From contig JADEWQ010000005.1 of the NCBI GenBank assembly GCA_015207585.1, forward strand, positions 1 through 64,000: a stretch of 64,000 nucleotides of DNA, written 5' to 3'. The notes below the pieces were generated by a model. It had not been told where the DNA came from, ran no database searches, and worked only from the letters and a program-made list of their open reading frames with translations. Of the stretch, positions 1-7,955 are shown one piece after another. The first letter of the stretch is position 1; each line of letters begins with the position of its first letter. Both the position numbers and the translations under genes were made by a program. This DNA comes from Pleurocapsales cyanobacterium LEGE 06147 (GTDB lineage Bacteria; Cyanobacteriota; Cyanobacteriia; Cyanobacteriales; Xenococcaceae).

Positions 1-720
1 GGCAGATGGTTTGTCTCTTTGTTGGTTGAGGACTATACCGTAGAAGTACTTCCACCGACAGATAAAAATGTCGGGTTGGATGCGGGAGTAACTAGTTTTC
101 TCTGTACTAGCGATGGCGACAAGATAGCTAACCCAAAGCATTTTAATCGGCTGTACAAGAAACTTAAGATGGCGCAGAAGGAACTGAGTCGGAAAACCAA
201 AGACTCTAACAACCGAGATCAAGCGCGACTTAAAGTAGCCAGGATACACGCCAAAATTAAAGATGCTCGGACTGACTTTCTGCATAAGTTGACTACCCGT
301 TTGGTTAGAGAAAATAGCTTCATAGCTATCGAAGACCTCACGATTAGAAATATGGTTCGTAACCGCAAGCTGGCTCGTAGTATTAGCGATGCAGCTTGGG
401 GAGAGATGTTTCGTCAACTTGAGTATAAGTGCGAGTGGTACGGGAGAAGATTGGTCAAGATAGACCGCTTCTACCCTAGTAGTAAGCGATGTATGAGATG
501 CGGGTTTGTAGTCGATAAACTTCCGTTGGCTATTCGCAGTTGGGACTGTCCCAGTTGTAAGACCACAGGTATCGACCGCGACCTGAACGCAAGTAGAAAC
601 ATTTTGGCGGCAGGGCTTGCCGTGTCTGTCTGTGGAGCGGACGTAAGAGCTGATAACCATAGTGTTAGAAGCCAGTGGCGAAATCCTCGTAAGGGAAGGA
701 AGCAGAAACCTAAGTCGTGA
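1..720 (+). CDS. tnpB: RNA-guided endonuclease TnpB family protein (5' partial)
   Basis: TnpB is a compact RNA-guided nuclease of IS200/IS605 elements that cuts DNA next to a short flanking motif and helps the element persist. The reading frame is open from base 1, so the N-terminal part lies outside the window; the TTG at 19 is internal, not a true start. Seen: the RuvC-I Asp in NVGLDAG (about 67-87), the RuvC-II Glu in AIEDL (about 325-339), a zinc-ribbon with CMRC and CPSC pairs (about 490-560), and the RuvC-III Asp in DRDLNAS (about 573-593). All three acidic catalytic residues are present, so the C-terminal nuclease core looks intact. The gene is followed directly by the right-end hairpin. 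Confidence 0.9.
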   Translation, partial: GRWFVSLLVEDYTVEVLPPTDKNVGLDAGVTSFLCTSDGDKIANPKHFNRLYKKLKMAQKELSRKTKDSNNRDQARLKVARIHAKIKDARTDFLHKLTTRLVRENSFIAIEDLTIRNMVRNRKLARSISDAAWGEMFRQLEYKCEWYGRRLVKIDRFYPSSKRCMRCGFVVDKLPLAIRSWDCPSCKTTGIDRDLNASRNILAAGLAVSVCGADVRADNHSVRSQWRNPRKGRKQKPKS

Positions 721-773
721 GTCTTAGGAATCCCCCGCTACAATCTCTGATTTAGCGGCGGGAGGATGTCAAA
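620..773 (+). ncRNA. possible omega-RNA (reRNA) of the TnpB element
   Basis: In IS200/IS605 elements the guide RNA of TnpB overlaps the tnpB 3' end and runs through the right-end hairpin into flanking DNA. Here the hairpin around 733-761 and the terminal GGAGGATGTCAA fit that layout. The guide would then begin at about 774, reading into the transporter relic. The 5' boundary is a guess from known families; no promoter was identified. Confidence 0.4.
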
Positions 774-1711
774 TCAATAACCAAGATGAATATAAGCGTG
801 CCTTTACCGGTGCATTAGTGTTGGATGTTTTCAACATTATTGCAGTTTTTATCTTTTTGATTCTAGAGTTAATGTTTCGCGTATTATCTTGACCGGCTAC
901 ACAATTAACTAATTTAGTAGTAGGAGTTGGAGCTCCCTCCTTATTTGACCCTCTTGATTATATAGTCGAGCCCATTGCTGAGTTTATTGTTGGCTTAACT
1001 CAAGAAACGGGTTGGCTGGTTCTAATTGTTGCTTTTACCCTGCTCTATTTTGCGCTTCAAAACCTTGTCAAACTTCTGAGAAGTTTACTCGACAAAGATT
1101 TAGAAGGAAAGGTTAGAAAATATCTATTTGGTTCGGCATGGCAAGCGATGTTATTTGGCTTTTTGATCACCACTGCCGTTCAAAGTTCTAGTATTACTAC
1201 ATCAGTTGTTATACCAATTATTGCTCTTGGTGTTGTCGTAGCAATACAGGCTTTACCTTACTTTTTAGGAGCAAATGTCGGCACTTCCACAACCGCTTTA
1301 ATTGCAGCGATGTCTCTAGCAAGTGATGGAAGTCCAGATGGTATTGCTTCTTTAAATGTGACGTTCGTACACATGGTTCTGGAATTTTTTGCGATCGCCT
1401 TGCTATTTCCAATTCGGAAAGTTCGAAACATGTTTATTTGGTTGGCAGAAAAGGGTGCAGATATCCTTACTCGTGGACGAGTAACTGCCATTGTTTATGT
1501 TGCAATTATTTTCTATCTTTTACCTTTTGGTGTAGTTATGCTAACTCAAGATTGGCAAGTTGCAACAGATTACGAGCCTGTTGTCCCTCCAGAAGTAGAA
1601 CAATTAGAAGCAGAAGAGGCAGAGGCAGTAGAGGATAATGGTGATGCAACTGACATTCTAGAAGAAGCAGATACAGAGACGGACAATGGAGACAATAATA
1701 ATGATGGATGA
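774..1711 (+). pseudogene. Na+/phosphate cotransporter (NptA/PNaS family) relic, IS-interrupted with in-frame stop
   Basis: NptA-type proteins are inner-membrane Na+/Pi symporters. Translation in the frame of the 1148 ATG can be extended back to the IS end and gives family sequence (EYKRAFTGALVLDVFN), then a TGA at 890-892 in the context S-stop-PATQLTN, most simply a former TGG Trp codon. Downstream come the family signatures TAVQSSSITTS (about 1169-1201) and GANVGTSTTA (about 1270-1300), several hydrophobic segments and an acidic tail rich in Glu and Asp to 1711. The 5' half lies beyond the IS and outside the window. With insertion and nonsense mutation it is very likely non-functional; the fragment from 1148 alone lacks half of the transporter. 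Confidence 0.85.
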
Positions 1712-2243
1712 TGGCAATCAATAGTCAGAAAAAAGATGTTTTTGACTACTTCAAACATCCTAGAAATAGAAGTAATATTAACGAAGTAGCCTTTATCTAA
1801 GATACATTTTTATTACCAGAGTTTTATATATATATTAAGTGACAAATAGTCGATACCGTTTTGATTTAATTGCGTTCAAAAACTTAATTTACCATTATTT
1901 CTCTACAAAATCCTTTGCCTCCTTGGCGACGGACTTTAATGGAGCGAAATAATTCATTTCTCAGTTCTCGTCTTTACGTGATGCTTTAAAAATCTAATTC
2001 GGTATAAGCAGTTCAGTTGTTTCAACTAGTTTATAATGTTGTATAGCATGATTTTAAGAGAAAAAGTGTATCTGAGAAAGCTTTCAAAAATAAGAATTTT
2101 CTCATCAATCATTTATTTCCTTTCATAAAGAGTTAATTAAAGCTTTATTAGCAGATGAGATAGTAGTAAGCAAAGATCGCATCTCAGACAGACTTAGCGA
2201 TCGCTACTTACCTACTAACCGAAAGCAGAAAGGAAGAAGAAAG
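1712..2243. other. intergenic spacer, no gene seen
   Basis: AT-rich spacer between the transporter relic and the first glycosyltransferase. It includes a HIP1 octamer near 2200 and a purine-rich stretch (AGAAAGGAAGAAGAAAG, about 2226-2242) that can act as a ribosome binding site for the 2244 gene. The promoter of the 2244-12821 run is expected here, but I could not pick convincing -35 and -10 boxes. Confidence 0.6.
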
Positions 2244-3488
2244 ATGAGACTGATGGTTTATTCTCATGATTCGTTCGGTCTCGGTAACATTCGTCGAATC
2301 TTAGCTATTTGTAAACATCTTTTGGCTACTATCCCAGAACTGTCTATTCTAATCATTTCTGGTTCGCCGATGATCCACAGCTTTCGGCTACCGCAAAGGC
2401 TGGACTATATTAAATTACCTTGTTTGGGACGCGATCGCTTGGGCAAATTGGCAGCTAAATATTTAACTACAGATGTAGCAGAAACTGTACGGTTGCGTTC
2501 AAACTTAATTAAAACGGCAGTAGTCAATTTTCAGCCAGATTTACTTTTAGTTGATAAAAAACCTTATGGTTTATTAGGAGAATTAAAAGAAACTCTAGAG
2601 TATCTCAAAACTATTCTGCCAGAAACTAAACTTGCTTTGCTTTTGAGAGATATTTTAGATAGTCCTGAAGTCACCATCAAAGATTGGCAAGAACAAGGCT
2701 ATGATCGAGCAGTTCAACATTATTACGATCGCGTTTTAATTGTCGGCATGCCGGAAATTTTCGATCCTATTAAAGAATATCAATTTCCTCAAATTGTGTC
2801 AGAGAAAGTACGCTTTTGTGGTTATATTCGCAAGCAGCCAGCATTTAAATCCTCTCAACAAGTACGTCAGGAATTGCAAATTGGAACCGAAGAAAAGTTG
2901 GTTTTGGTTACTCCTGGTGGCGGAGAAGATGGTTACTGTTTAGTCAAAACTTATCTTGATAGTTTAGAACTATTACAAAATGGCTACAAAGTTAAAAGTT
3001 TAATTATTTCTGGTCCGGAAATGCCCGAATCCGAACGGAAAATTTTGTTGGAAATGACTAAGAATTATCCTGGGGCGATCGCTAAAGAGTTTACTGAAGA
3101 CTTAATGAGTTATATGGCAGCTTCGGATTTGGTGATTTCTATGGGAGGCTATAACACGATTACCGAAATTCTTTCTCTCAGTAAAAAAGCTGTTGTCGTG
3201 CCTCGTATTCAGCCTGTTTCCGAACAATTAATTCGGGCAAATAAAATGTCCGAACTTGGTTTATTTGTTACTATCCATCCCCGCGAGCTAACTTCTAAAA
3301 ATTTATTTAGAGCTATTTCTCAACAATTAAATAGTAACAATTTAGTTTCACCATTATTATTAAGTATTAATTTAAATGGTTTGACTTATATTGCTGAGGA
3401 AATATACCAATTATTATTCACTAAAAATAAATTAAGCACGATCTGTAATTATCAAAAGAACTTTTATGAACTAAGTTTAGCTGTTTAG
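2244..3488 (+). CDS. glycosyltransferase family protein (COG4671-type, MurG-like fold)
   Basis: Predicted cytoplasmic glycosyltransferase of the COG4671 type, GT-B fold related to MurG/GT28. Seen: N-terminal glycine motif FGLGNIRR (residues 11-18), a glycine-rich linker strand PGGGEDGY near residue 224, and the C-terminal donor-site region SDLVISMGGYNTITE near residues 291-306, followed by RIQPVSEQLIRANKM, which matches the GT28-like C-terminus. Length of 414 residues is normal. It begins a co-directional run; the next gene starts 40 bp after its stop and encodes a paralogue. Donor and acceptor cannot be told from sequence. No signal peptide is apparent, so it probably acts on the cytoplasmic face of the membrane. 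Confidence 0.8.
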   Translation: MRLMVYSHDSFGLGNIRRILAICKHLLATIPELSILIISGSPMIHSFRLPQRLDYIKLPCLGRDRLGKLAAKYLTTDVAETVRLRSNLIKTAVVNFQPDLLLVDKKPYGLLGELKETLEYLKTILPETKLALLLRDILDSPEVTIKDWQEQGYDRAVQHYYDRVLIVGMPEIFDPIKEYQFPQIVSEKVRFCGYIRKQPAFKSSQQVRQELQIGTEEKLVLVTPGGGEDGYCLVKTYLDSLELLQNGYKVKSLIISGPEMPESERKILLEMTKNYPGAIAKEFTEDLMSYMAASDLVISMGGYNTITEILSLSKKAVVVPRIQPVSEQLIRANKMSELGLFVTIHPRELTSKNLFRAISQQLNSNNLVSPLLLSINLNGLTYIAEEIYQLLFTKNKLSTICNYQKNFYELSLAV

Positions 3489-3528
3489 CAACCAACTCAA
3501 AAAAATTATAATTTATTAGGAGTTAAAA

Positions 3529-4689
3529 ATGTCTGGTAAAGTAATGTTTTACTGCCAACATATATTAGGTATAGGACACTTAGTTCGTAGCCTAGAAATA
3601 GTTCGCGGTCTGGTTTCAGAATTTCAAGTTTGCTTTATTAATGGCGGCGCAAAGATAGCAAATTTTCAGCCGCCAAGAGGCATTGAAATTATCGATATTT
3701 CAGCGATTGAAACAGATCCGGAATTTCAAGAATTAAAACCCGTCGATCGCTCTTTAAGTTTAGAGCAAGTAAAAGAAATTAGACGAGAAAAACTGCTAAA
3801 TATTTTTGCTAAATTTCAGCCAGATATTTTAATTGTAGAACTGTTTCCTTTTGGAAGAAGAAGATTTTCTTTTGAATTAATTCCTTTATTAGAAAAAGCT
3901 AAAGCAGCAGAAACAAAAATAGTTTCTAGTTTGCGGGATATTCTTGTTACTAAACAAGAACGACAGCGTCATGAAGAAAAAGTTTGTCGCTTGATAAATA
4001 AGTATTTCGATCTATTACTGATTCACGGCGATCCTAGTTTAGTAAAGCTAGAAGAAAGTTTTTCTCGCATTCAAGATTTAAATTGTCCGGTATATTATAC
4101 GGGTTATGTTACTCAAAAACTACCAAAAGCTAATCAAATAAGTATTAAAAAGCCGTTAATTGTAGTAAGCGTTGGTGGAGGAAGATTTGGACACGACTTA
4201 CTTGAATGCGTAGTGAAAACTGCACCAATTTTAGAAGAAAAAATCCCTCACTATATTCAAATGTTTACAGGTCCATTTATATCAGAAGAGATATTCGAGC
4301 GATTACAGAATTTAGCAGCCGGAAAAAATAATATCGCTATCAATGTTTATACCCCCGATCTACTGAGTTACATGCAACAAGCAGATTTATCTATCAGTAT
4401 GTCTGGTTATAACACCACGATGAATATTTTAAATACTGGAGTAAAAGCAATGATGATGGCTTTTCGAGGCAATGGCGATCGCGAACAAGAAATTCGCGCC
4501 AATAAGTTAGAAAAATTAAACAGAATTAAAGTAATTCATGCAGAAGATTTACAACCAGAAAAATTTGCTAATAAAATAATCACCTATCTTCAGGAAGAAC
4601 CAAATCAACTCCAATTAGACTTTACAGGAGTAGAAAAAACTGCTTATTATCTACGTCAATTAGTTCAAAAACCAGCAGTAGCAGTTTAA
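3529..4689 (+). CDS. glycosyltransferase family protein (COG4671-type), paralogue of upstream gene
   Basis: Second predicted GT-B glycosyltransferase of the same type as the preceding gene but clearly diverged, so not a recent duplicate. Seen: HILGIGHLVRS (residues 11-21), the phosphate-loop-like strand VSVGGGRFGHD near residue 214 and DLSISMSGYNTTMNIL near residue 287, then a REQEIRANKL helix as in the paralogue. A good AGGAG Shine-Dalgarno lies just upstream of the ATG. The next gene begins 23 bp after the stop, which supports one transcript. Two related transferases in a row suggest consecutive sugar additions, or a heteromeric pair; this is inference. Confidence 0.8.
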   Translation: MSGKVMFYCQHILGIGHLVRSLEIVRGLVSEFQVCFINGGAKIANFQPPRGIEIIDISAIETDPEFQELKPVDRSLSLEQVKEIRREKLLNIFAKFQPDILIVELFPFGRRRFSFELIPLLEKAKAAETKIVSSLRDILVTKQERQRHEEKVCRLINKYFDLLLIHGDPSLVKLEESFSRIQDLNCPVYYTGYVTQKLPKANQISIKKPLIVVSVGGGRFGHDLLECVVKTAPILEEKIPHYIQMFTGPFISEEIFERLQNLAAGKNNIAINVYTPDLLSYMQQADLSISMSGYNTTMNILNTGVKAMMMAFRGNGDREQEIRANKLEKLNRIKVIHAEDLQPEKFANKIITYLQEEPNQLQLDFTGVEKTAYYLRQLVQKPAVAV

Positions 4690-4712
4690 AAAAAAATTAT
4701 TAAATTATAGTC

Positions 4713-5354
4713 ATGCGTGTTTGTGTCATAGGTACGGGATATATCGGCTTAGTAACTAGTGCAGCCTTAGCACAGCTAGGACATCAGGTAATTTATATAA
4801 ACGAAAATGCAACCGAAATCGAACAGATACAGTTAAAAAAACTCCTCATTAACGAGCCAGAATTAGAAGAAGCTTTACATCTAGAAAAGGGTGTAGGTAG
4901 ATTAGAATTTAGCAGTAATTTAAACGTAGGAGTGGCTAATAGCCAAATAATCTTTATTGCTGTCGACTCTTTTCTGCTAAATACGACAAAAGATGATACG
5001 AGTCATATAGATCGTATAGAAGCAATAGCCAAGAAAATTGGCGTTAGTATTAGCGGAGAATATAAAGTCATTGTCAATAAATCTATTCCTTATTTCGGGA
5101 TCGGAAATTGGATACGGGAGATTATCGATGAGGAAATTAATAAGCGCAAACTAGAATTTACTCCAGAATTTGATGTAATTGATAGTTCAGGTTTATTAGA
5201 AAATAATTTGATTTTTAATAATATTAATAATGCTATCTTCTTTACTTTAGAAAGCAATAATCAAAGAGTAAATACAACTCTCAAGCAACTTGGTTATGCG
5301 AGCACAAATTATACAGAACCTACAACACCGTTCCCTTACCAAAATCAAAATTAA
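4713..5354 (+). CDS. truncated UDP-glucose/GDP-mannose dehydrogenase-like protein (NAD-binding domain only)
   Basis: The 213-residue product matches only the N-terminal Rossmann domain of UDP-glucose 6-dehydrogenases, which are usually above 400 residues. Seen: dinucleotide motif GTGYIGLVTSAALAQLGH (residues 7-24) and the order of family blocks (INEPELEEAL, IIFIAVDSF, VIVNKSIPYFGIGNW, EFDVIDSSGLLENN). Several blocks are degenerate: family VGTPP reads VDSF and the catalytic NPEFLREG block reads DSSGLLENN. The central and C-terminal domains, including the catalytic Cys, are absent. There is no frameshift remnant downstream: the next gene starts 21 bp later. It probably cannot oxidise nucleotide sugars; it may be an NAD-binding accessory or regulator. 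Function unknown. Confidence 0.7.
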   Translation: MRVCVIGTGYIGLVTSAALAQLGHQVIYINENATEIEQIQLKKLLINEPELEEALHLEKGVGRLEFSSNLNVGVANSQIIFIAVDSFLLNTTKDDTSHIDRIEAIAKKIGVSISGEYKVIVNKSIPYFGIGNWIREIIDEEINKRKLEFTPEFDVIDSSGLLENNLIFNNINNAIFFTLESNNQRVNTTLKQLGYASTNYTEPTTPFPYQNQN

Positions 5355-5375
5355 TCTAATTAATAAGTACCAAAA

Positions 5376-6668
5376 ATGAATAAAAAAGTTTGCCTGACAA
5401 CTCAAGAATTTCCTCCCGATATCGGTGGTGTAGGTGAATCAGCTAAGCGCATTGCTCTGTTATTAAAAGAATTAGGCTATAAAGTTCACGTCGCAGTTTT
5501 TCGCGGGGTTTTTCGTCGTGAAAAACAACTAGCAGAAGCAGGGAAATTTAGACGTTCTTACTGTCAAATTAGCGAACAAGATGGTATTGTCGTTCATCGC
5601 CTTCAGCCAGCAGTCCGCTCGACAGTTGCTCGTACTCAAGATTATCTTGCCGATCTTTACGGTCAATTAACAAGTTTGCAACAAAAATATCAATTTGATT
5701 TGTTCCACGCTTTCTTTATTAATGAAACAGGTTTTTTAACTACTATGTTAGCCAAAGAAAATGGGTTACCCGCGATTAATAGCGTGCGCGGAGCAGATTT
5801 GCACAAACACATTTTCGATCCCAAGCAACAAGCTCAAATTGCTTGGACTCTAGAAAATTCAGCTTGGACTACTTTTGTTAGTAGAGATTTAATGAAGCGA
5901 GCTAGAATTTTTGTTCCATCAATTACAAGTAAATCATCTGCTTTTTGGAACTCAATTGTATCGATAGAATTTGATAAATTACCCACACCAAAATTAATTC
6001 ATCAATTGCGAGGAACAGTAATCGCTTCAATTGGAAACTTTCGCGATAAAAAGGGTATAGAATATCTTCTCGACGCTTGCGAAAAACTACAAGCAGAAAC
6101 TGAATTTACTCTGTTATTAATTGGTGATTTTGTTACCAAAGAAAAAGGTTATTGGGAACAAGAACTTAACCGTAGCAGTATAACCAATCAGATTGTTATT
6201 ACAGGAATAATTAATCGTACAGAAGCCCTTGCTTACTTGCCTCATGTAGATATTTTTGCTATTCCTTCCCTTAATGATGGTTGTCCTAATGCTCTTCTAG
6301 AAGCGATGTTAGCAGGCAAAGCAATCGTCGGTACCCATACAGATGCTATTGGCGAAATTATCGAAGATGAAATTAATGGCTTATTAGTTAATCCTTATTC
6401 GAGCGAAGAATTATTTGCAGCCTTAAAAAAACTAATTGCTCGACCAACACTAAAACAACTATTAGGTCAAGCCGCCAAAGAAAAAGTCTTAGAACAACTC
6501 AACCCTTCCGTCGAGCAACAAAACTGGGCAAAAATATATCACCAAGTTTTAGAAACACCAACACATTCAATTACACAAATCGAAAGTCAAAACCATGCAC
6601 TGAGCGATGCAAATGGATCAAAAGACATCGAGGAGAACAAGACAATAGGTTTGTTGGCTAGTAATTAA
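5376..6668 (+). CDS. glycosyltransferase family 4 protein
   Basis: GT4-type retaining glycosyltransferase with GT-B fold, predicted cytoplasmic. Seen: N-terminal EFPPDIGGVGESAKR (residues 11-25) typical of the acceptor domain, the start of the donor domain at IASIGNFRDKKGIEYLL (about 216-232), and the EX7E-like segment SLNDGCPNALLEAMLAGKAI (about 297-316), where the first acidic residue is Asp instead of the common Glu. Length of 430 residues is usual; the last 40 or so residues are polar and low in conservation signals. It lies 21 bp after the dehydrogenase-like gene in the same direction. Substrate unknown; context points to surface glycan assembly. Confidence 0.85.
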   Translation: MNKKVCLTTQEFPPDIGGVGESAKRIALLLKELGYKVHVAVFRGVFRREKQLAEAGKFRRSYCQISEQDGIVVHRLQPAVRSTVARTQDYLADLYGQLTSLQQKYQFDLFHAFFINETGFLTTMLAKENGLPAINSVRGADLHKHIFDPKQQAQIAWTLENSAWTTFVSRDLMKRARIFVPSITSKSSAFWNSIVSIEFDKLPTPKLIHQLRGTVIASIGNFRDKKGIEYLLDACEKLQAETEFTLLLIGDFVTKEKGYWEQELNRSSITNQIVITGIINRTEALAYLPHVDIFAIPSLNDGCPNALLEAMLAGKAIVGTHTDAIGEIIEDEINGLLVNPYSSEELFAALKKLIARPTLKQLLGQAAKEKVLEQLNPSVEQQNWAKIYHQVLETPTHSITQIESQNHALSDANGSKDIEENKTIGLLASN

Positions 6669-6751
6669 TAACGTGCATCTAGTTTTATAAATAAGAATTT
6701 TATTGGCAGATTTTACGCTAAATTTGCCAAAAATAATAGGAGAAAATAGCA

Positions 6752-7849
6752 ATGACACAACCAGAAGTTACTATCGTAGTCGTTCCCAGAGAAAGATTTA
6801 GCTACACTCGCCAATCTTTAGAAAGCATTTATCAAAATACCAAATATCCCTTCTCTTTAGTTTACGTTGATGGTAACTCCCCAGACCATATTCACAGCTA
6901 CTTAAAAGAACAAGCCAAACAGAAAAAATTCCAATTAATCCGTACAGAATATTATCTATCCCCCAATCAAGCGAGAAACATTGGCTTGAGTCAAGTCCAA
7001 ACCAAATATCTTGTCTTTATCGACAACGATGTTAACGTTGCGCCAGGCTGGCTAGAGAAATTAATACAATGTGCCGAAGAAACAGAAGCAGCCGTTGTCT
7101 GTCCTCTCGTTTGCATCGGTGAGGGACTGTCTCTGGAGGTTTCCTCCAGAGCTTGTACGCCCCGTCAAAAATTACACTCCAAAATTCATTTAGCAGGCGG
7201 CGAAGCACGAATTGTTCTGGAAATTAAAAATGAGCGCGCCAGACGCAAAGTCCATGAAAAACACTATTTCGTCAATCGTTCCGTTGCCGAAGTACAAGAT
7301 CGACTGAAAAGGCGACAGTGCGAATTTGCTGAATTTCATTGCATGTTAGTCCGTATCGATATATTTGCCAAGACTGGATTGCTAGACGAGCAATTACTCA
7401 ATACCAGAGAACACATCGACTTTTCTCTAACTCTCACCAATGCAGGAGAGAAAATTTACTGCGAACCAGAATCGGTAGTCACTTACGTACCGGGACCTCC
7501 CTTTGAGTGGTCGGATCTTCCCTTCTTTATGTTACGGTGGAGCGATCGCTGGGAACTATCGAGCCTCGAACATTTTTCTCAAAAATGGGATTTAACCAAA
7601 AAAGATAAGTACTTCAAAAAACGCTATCGACGCTTGGGACAACGCCGCCATCAAGCTTTTTTAAGACCCTTAGTACGTCGTCTCTCCTTCGGCAATTATT
7701 ATCCTTGGTGGGAAAAAATACTCGTACCAATAGAACGAAAACTCAATCAATACATTATTAGCCGTTACGAGCAACAGCAACCCAAACAAGAGATAGTAGT
7801 TGCAAACTCTCAACCAGAAGATTTTCCAATAAAAGTATCTGTTCGCTAA
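6752..7849 (+). CDS. glycosyltransferase family 2 protein with in-frame palindromic insert
   Basis: GT-A fold, family 2 inverting glycosyltransferase. Seen: strand EVTIVVVPRERFSYTRQSLESI at the N-terminus, YVDGNSPD (38-45), and the metal-binding DXD-type motif FIDNDVNVAPGW (89-100). Residues 124-137 (after CPLVCIGE) are encoded by a perfect 9-bp hairpin with flanks that recur elsewhere in the window, so this loop is probably an inserted palindromic element. The C-terminal third is rich in Arg, Lys and aromatic residues and may contact membrane or polymer. The gene follows the GT4 gene by 83 bp with a clear AGGAG site upstream of the ATG. Confidence 0.85.
   Translation: MTQPEVTIVVVPRERFSYTRQSLESIYQNTKYPFSLVYVDGNSPDHIHSYLKEQAKQKKFQLIRTEYYLSPNQARNIGLSQVQTKYLVFIDNDVNVAPGWLEKLIQCAEETEAAVVCPLVCIGEGLSLEVSSRACTPRQKLHSKIHLAGGEARIVLEIKNERARRKVHEKHYFVNRSVAEVQDRLKRRQCEFAEFHCMLVRIDIFAKTGLLDEQLLNTREHIDFSLTLTNAGEKIYCEPESVVTYVPGPPFEWSDLPFFMLRWSDRWELSSLEHFSQKWDLTKKDKYFKKRYRRLGQRRHQAFLRPLVRRLSFGNYYPWWEKILVPIERKLNQYIISRYEQQQPKQEIVVANSQPEDFPIKVSVR
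7121..7162. repeat. palindromic element C, copy in GT2 coding sequence
   Basis: CTCTGGAGG (7131-7139) and CCTCCAGAG (7143-7151) form a perfect 9-bp stem with a TTT loop. The flank AGCTTGTACGCCC (7150-7162) occurs exactly, on the other strand, at 25961-25973. Related hairpins with GGGCG flanks lie at 26011-26052 and 41450-41493. Confidence 0.65.
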
Positions 7850-7955
7850 ATTTTGAATCTTGCGCGAAGACAAATAGATATAAAGCAGAGTAAATTATTC
7901 CTCTACAAAAGAATTTTTCCTTTTTGCCTTTTTAATTTTTACTTTTTACTTTCTT

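Larger units (their letters stand above)
1..773 (+). mobile_element. IS200/IS605-type element, right part (left end outside window)
   Basis: The segment holds the 3' portion of a tnpB gene followed by a short non-coding tail with a hairpin (CCCGC near 733 against GCGGG near 757) and the end GGAGGATGTCAA at about 762-773, the form expected of an IS605-family right end. The left end and any tnpA lie outside the window. The sequence right after 773 reads as the interior of a Na+/phosphate cotransporter, so the element sits inside that gene. The exact terminal base is inferred, not proven. Confidence 0.75.

Noticed and set aside
1720-1750. Terminator after the transporter relic
   Set aside because: AGTCAGAAAA... 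with TTTTTGACT is AT-only pairing and too weak to call.
2244-4689. The two COG4671 GTs as one split gene
   Set aside because: Each has its own complete start and C-terminal donor motif, so they are paralogues and not frameshift halves.
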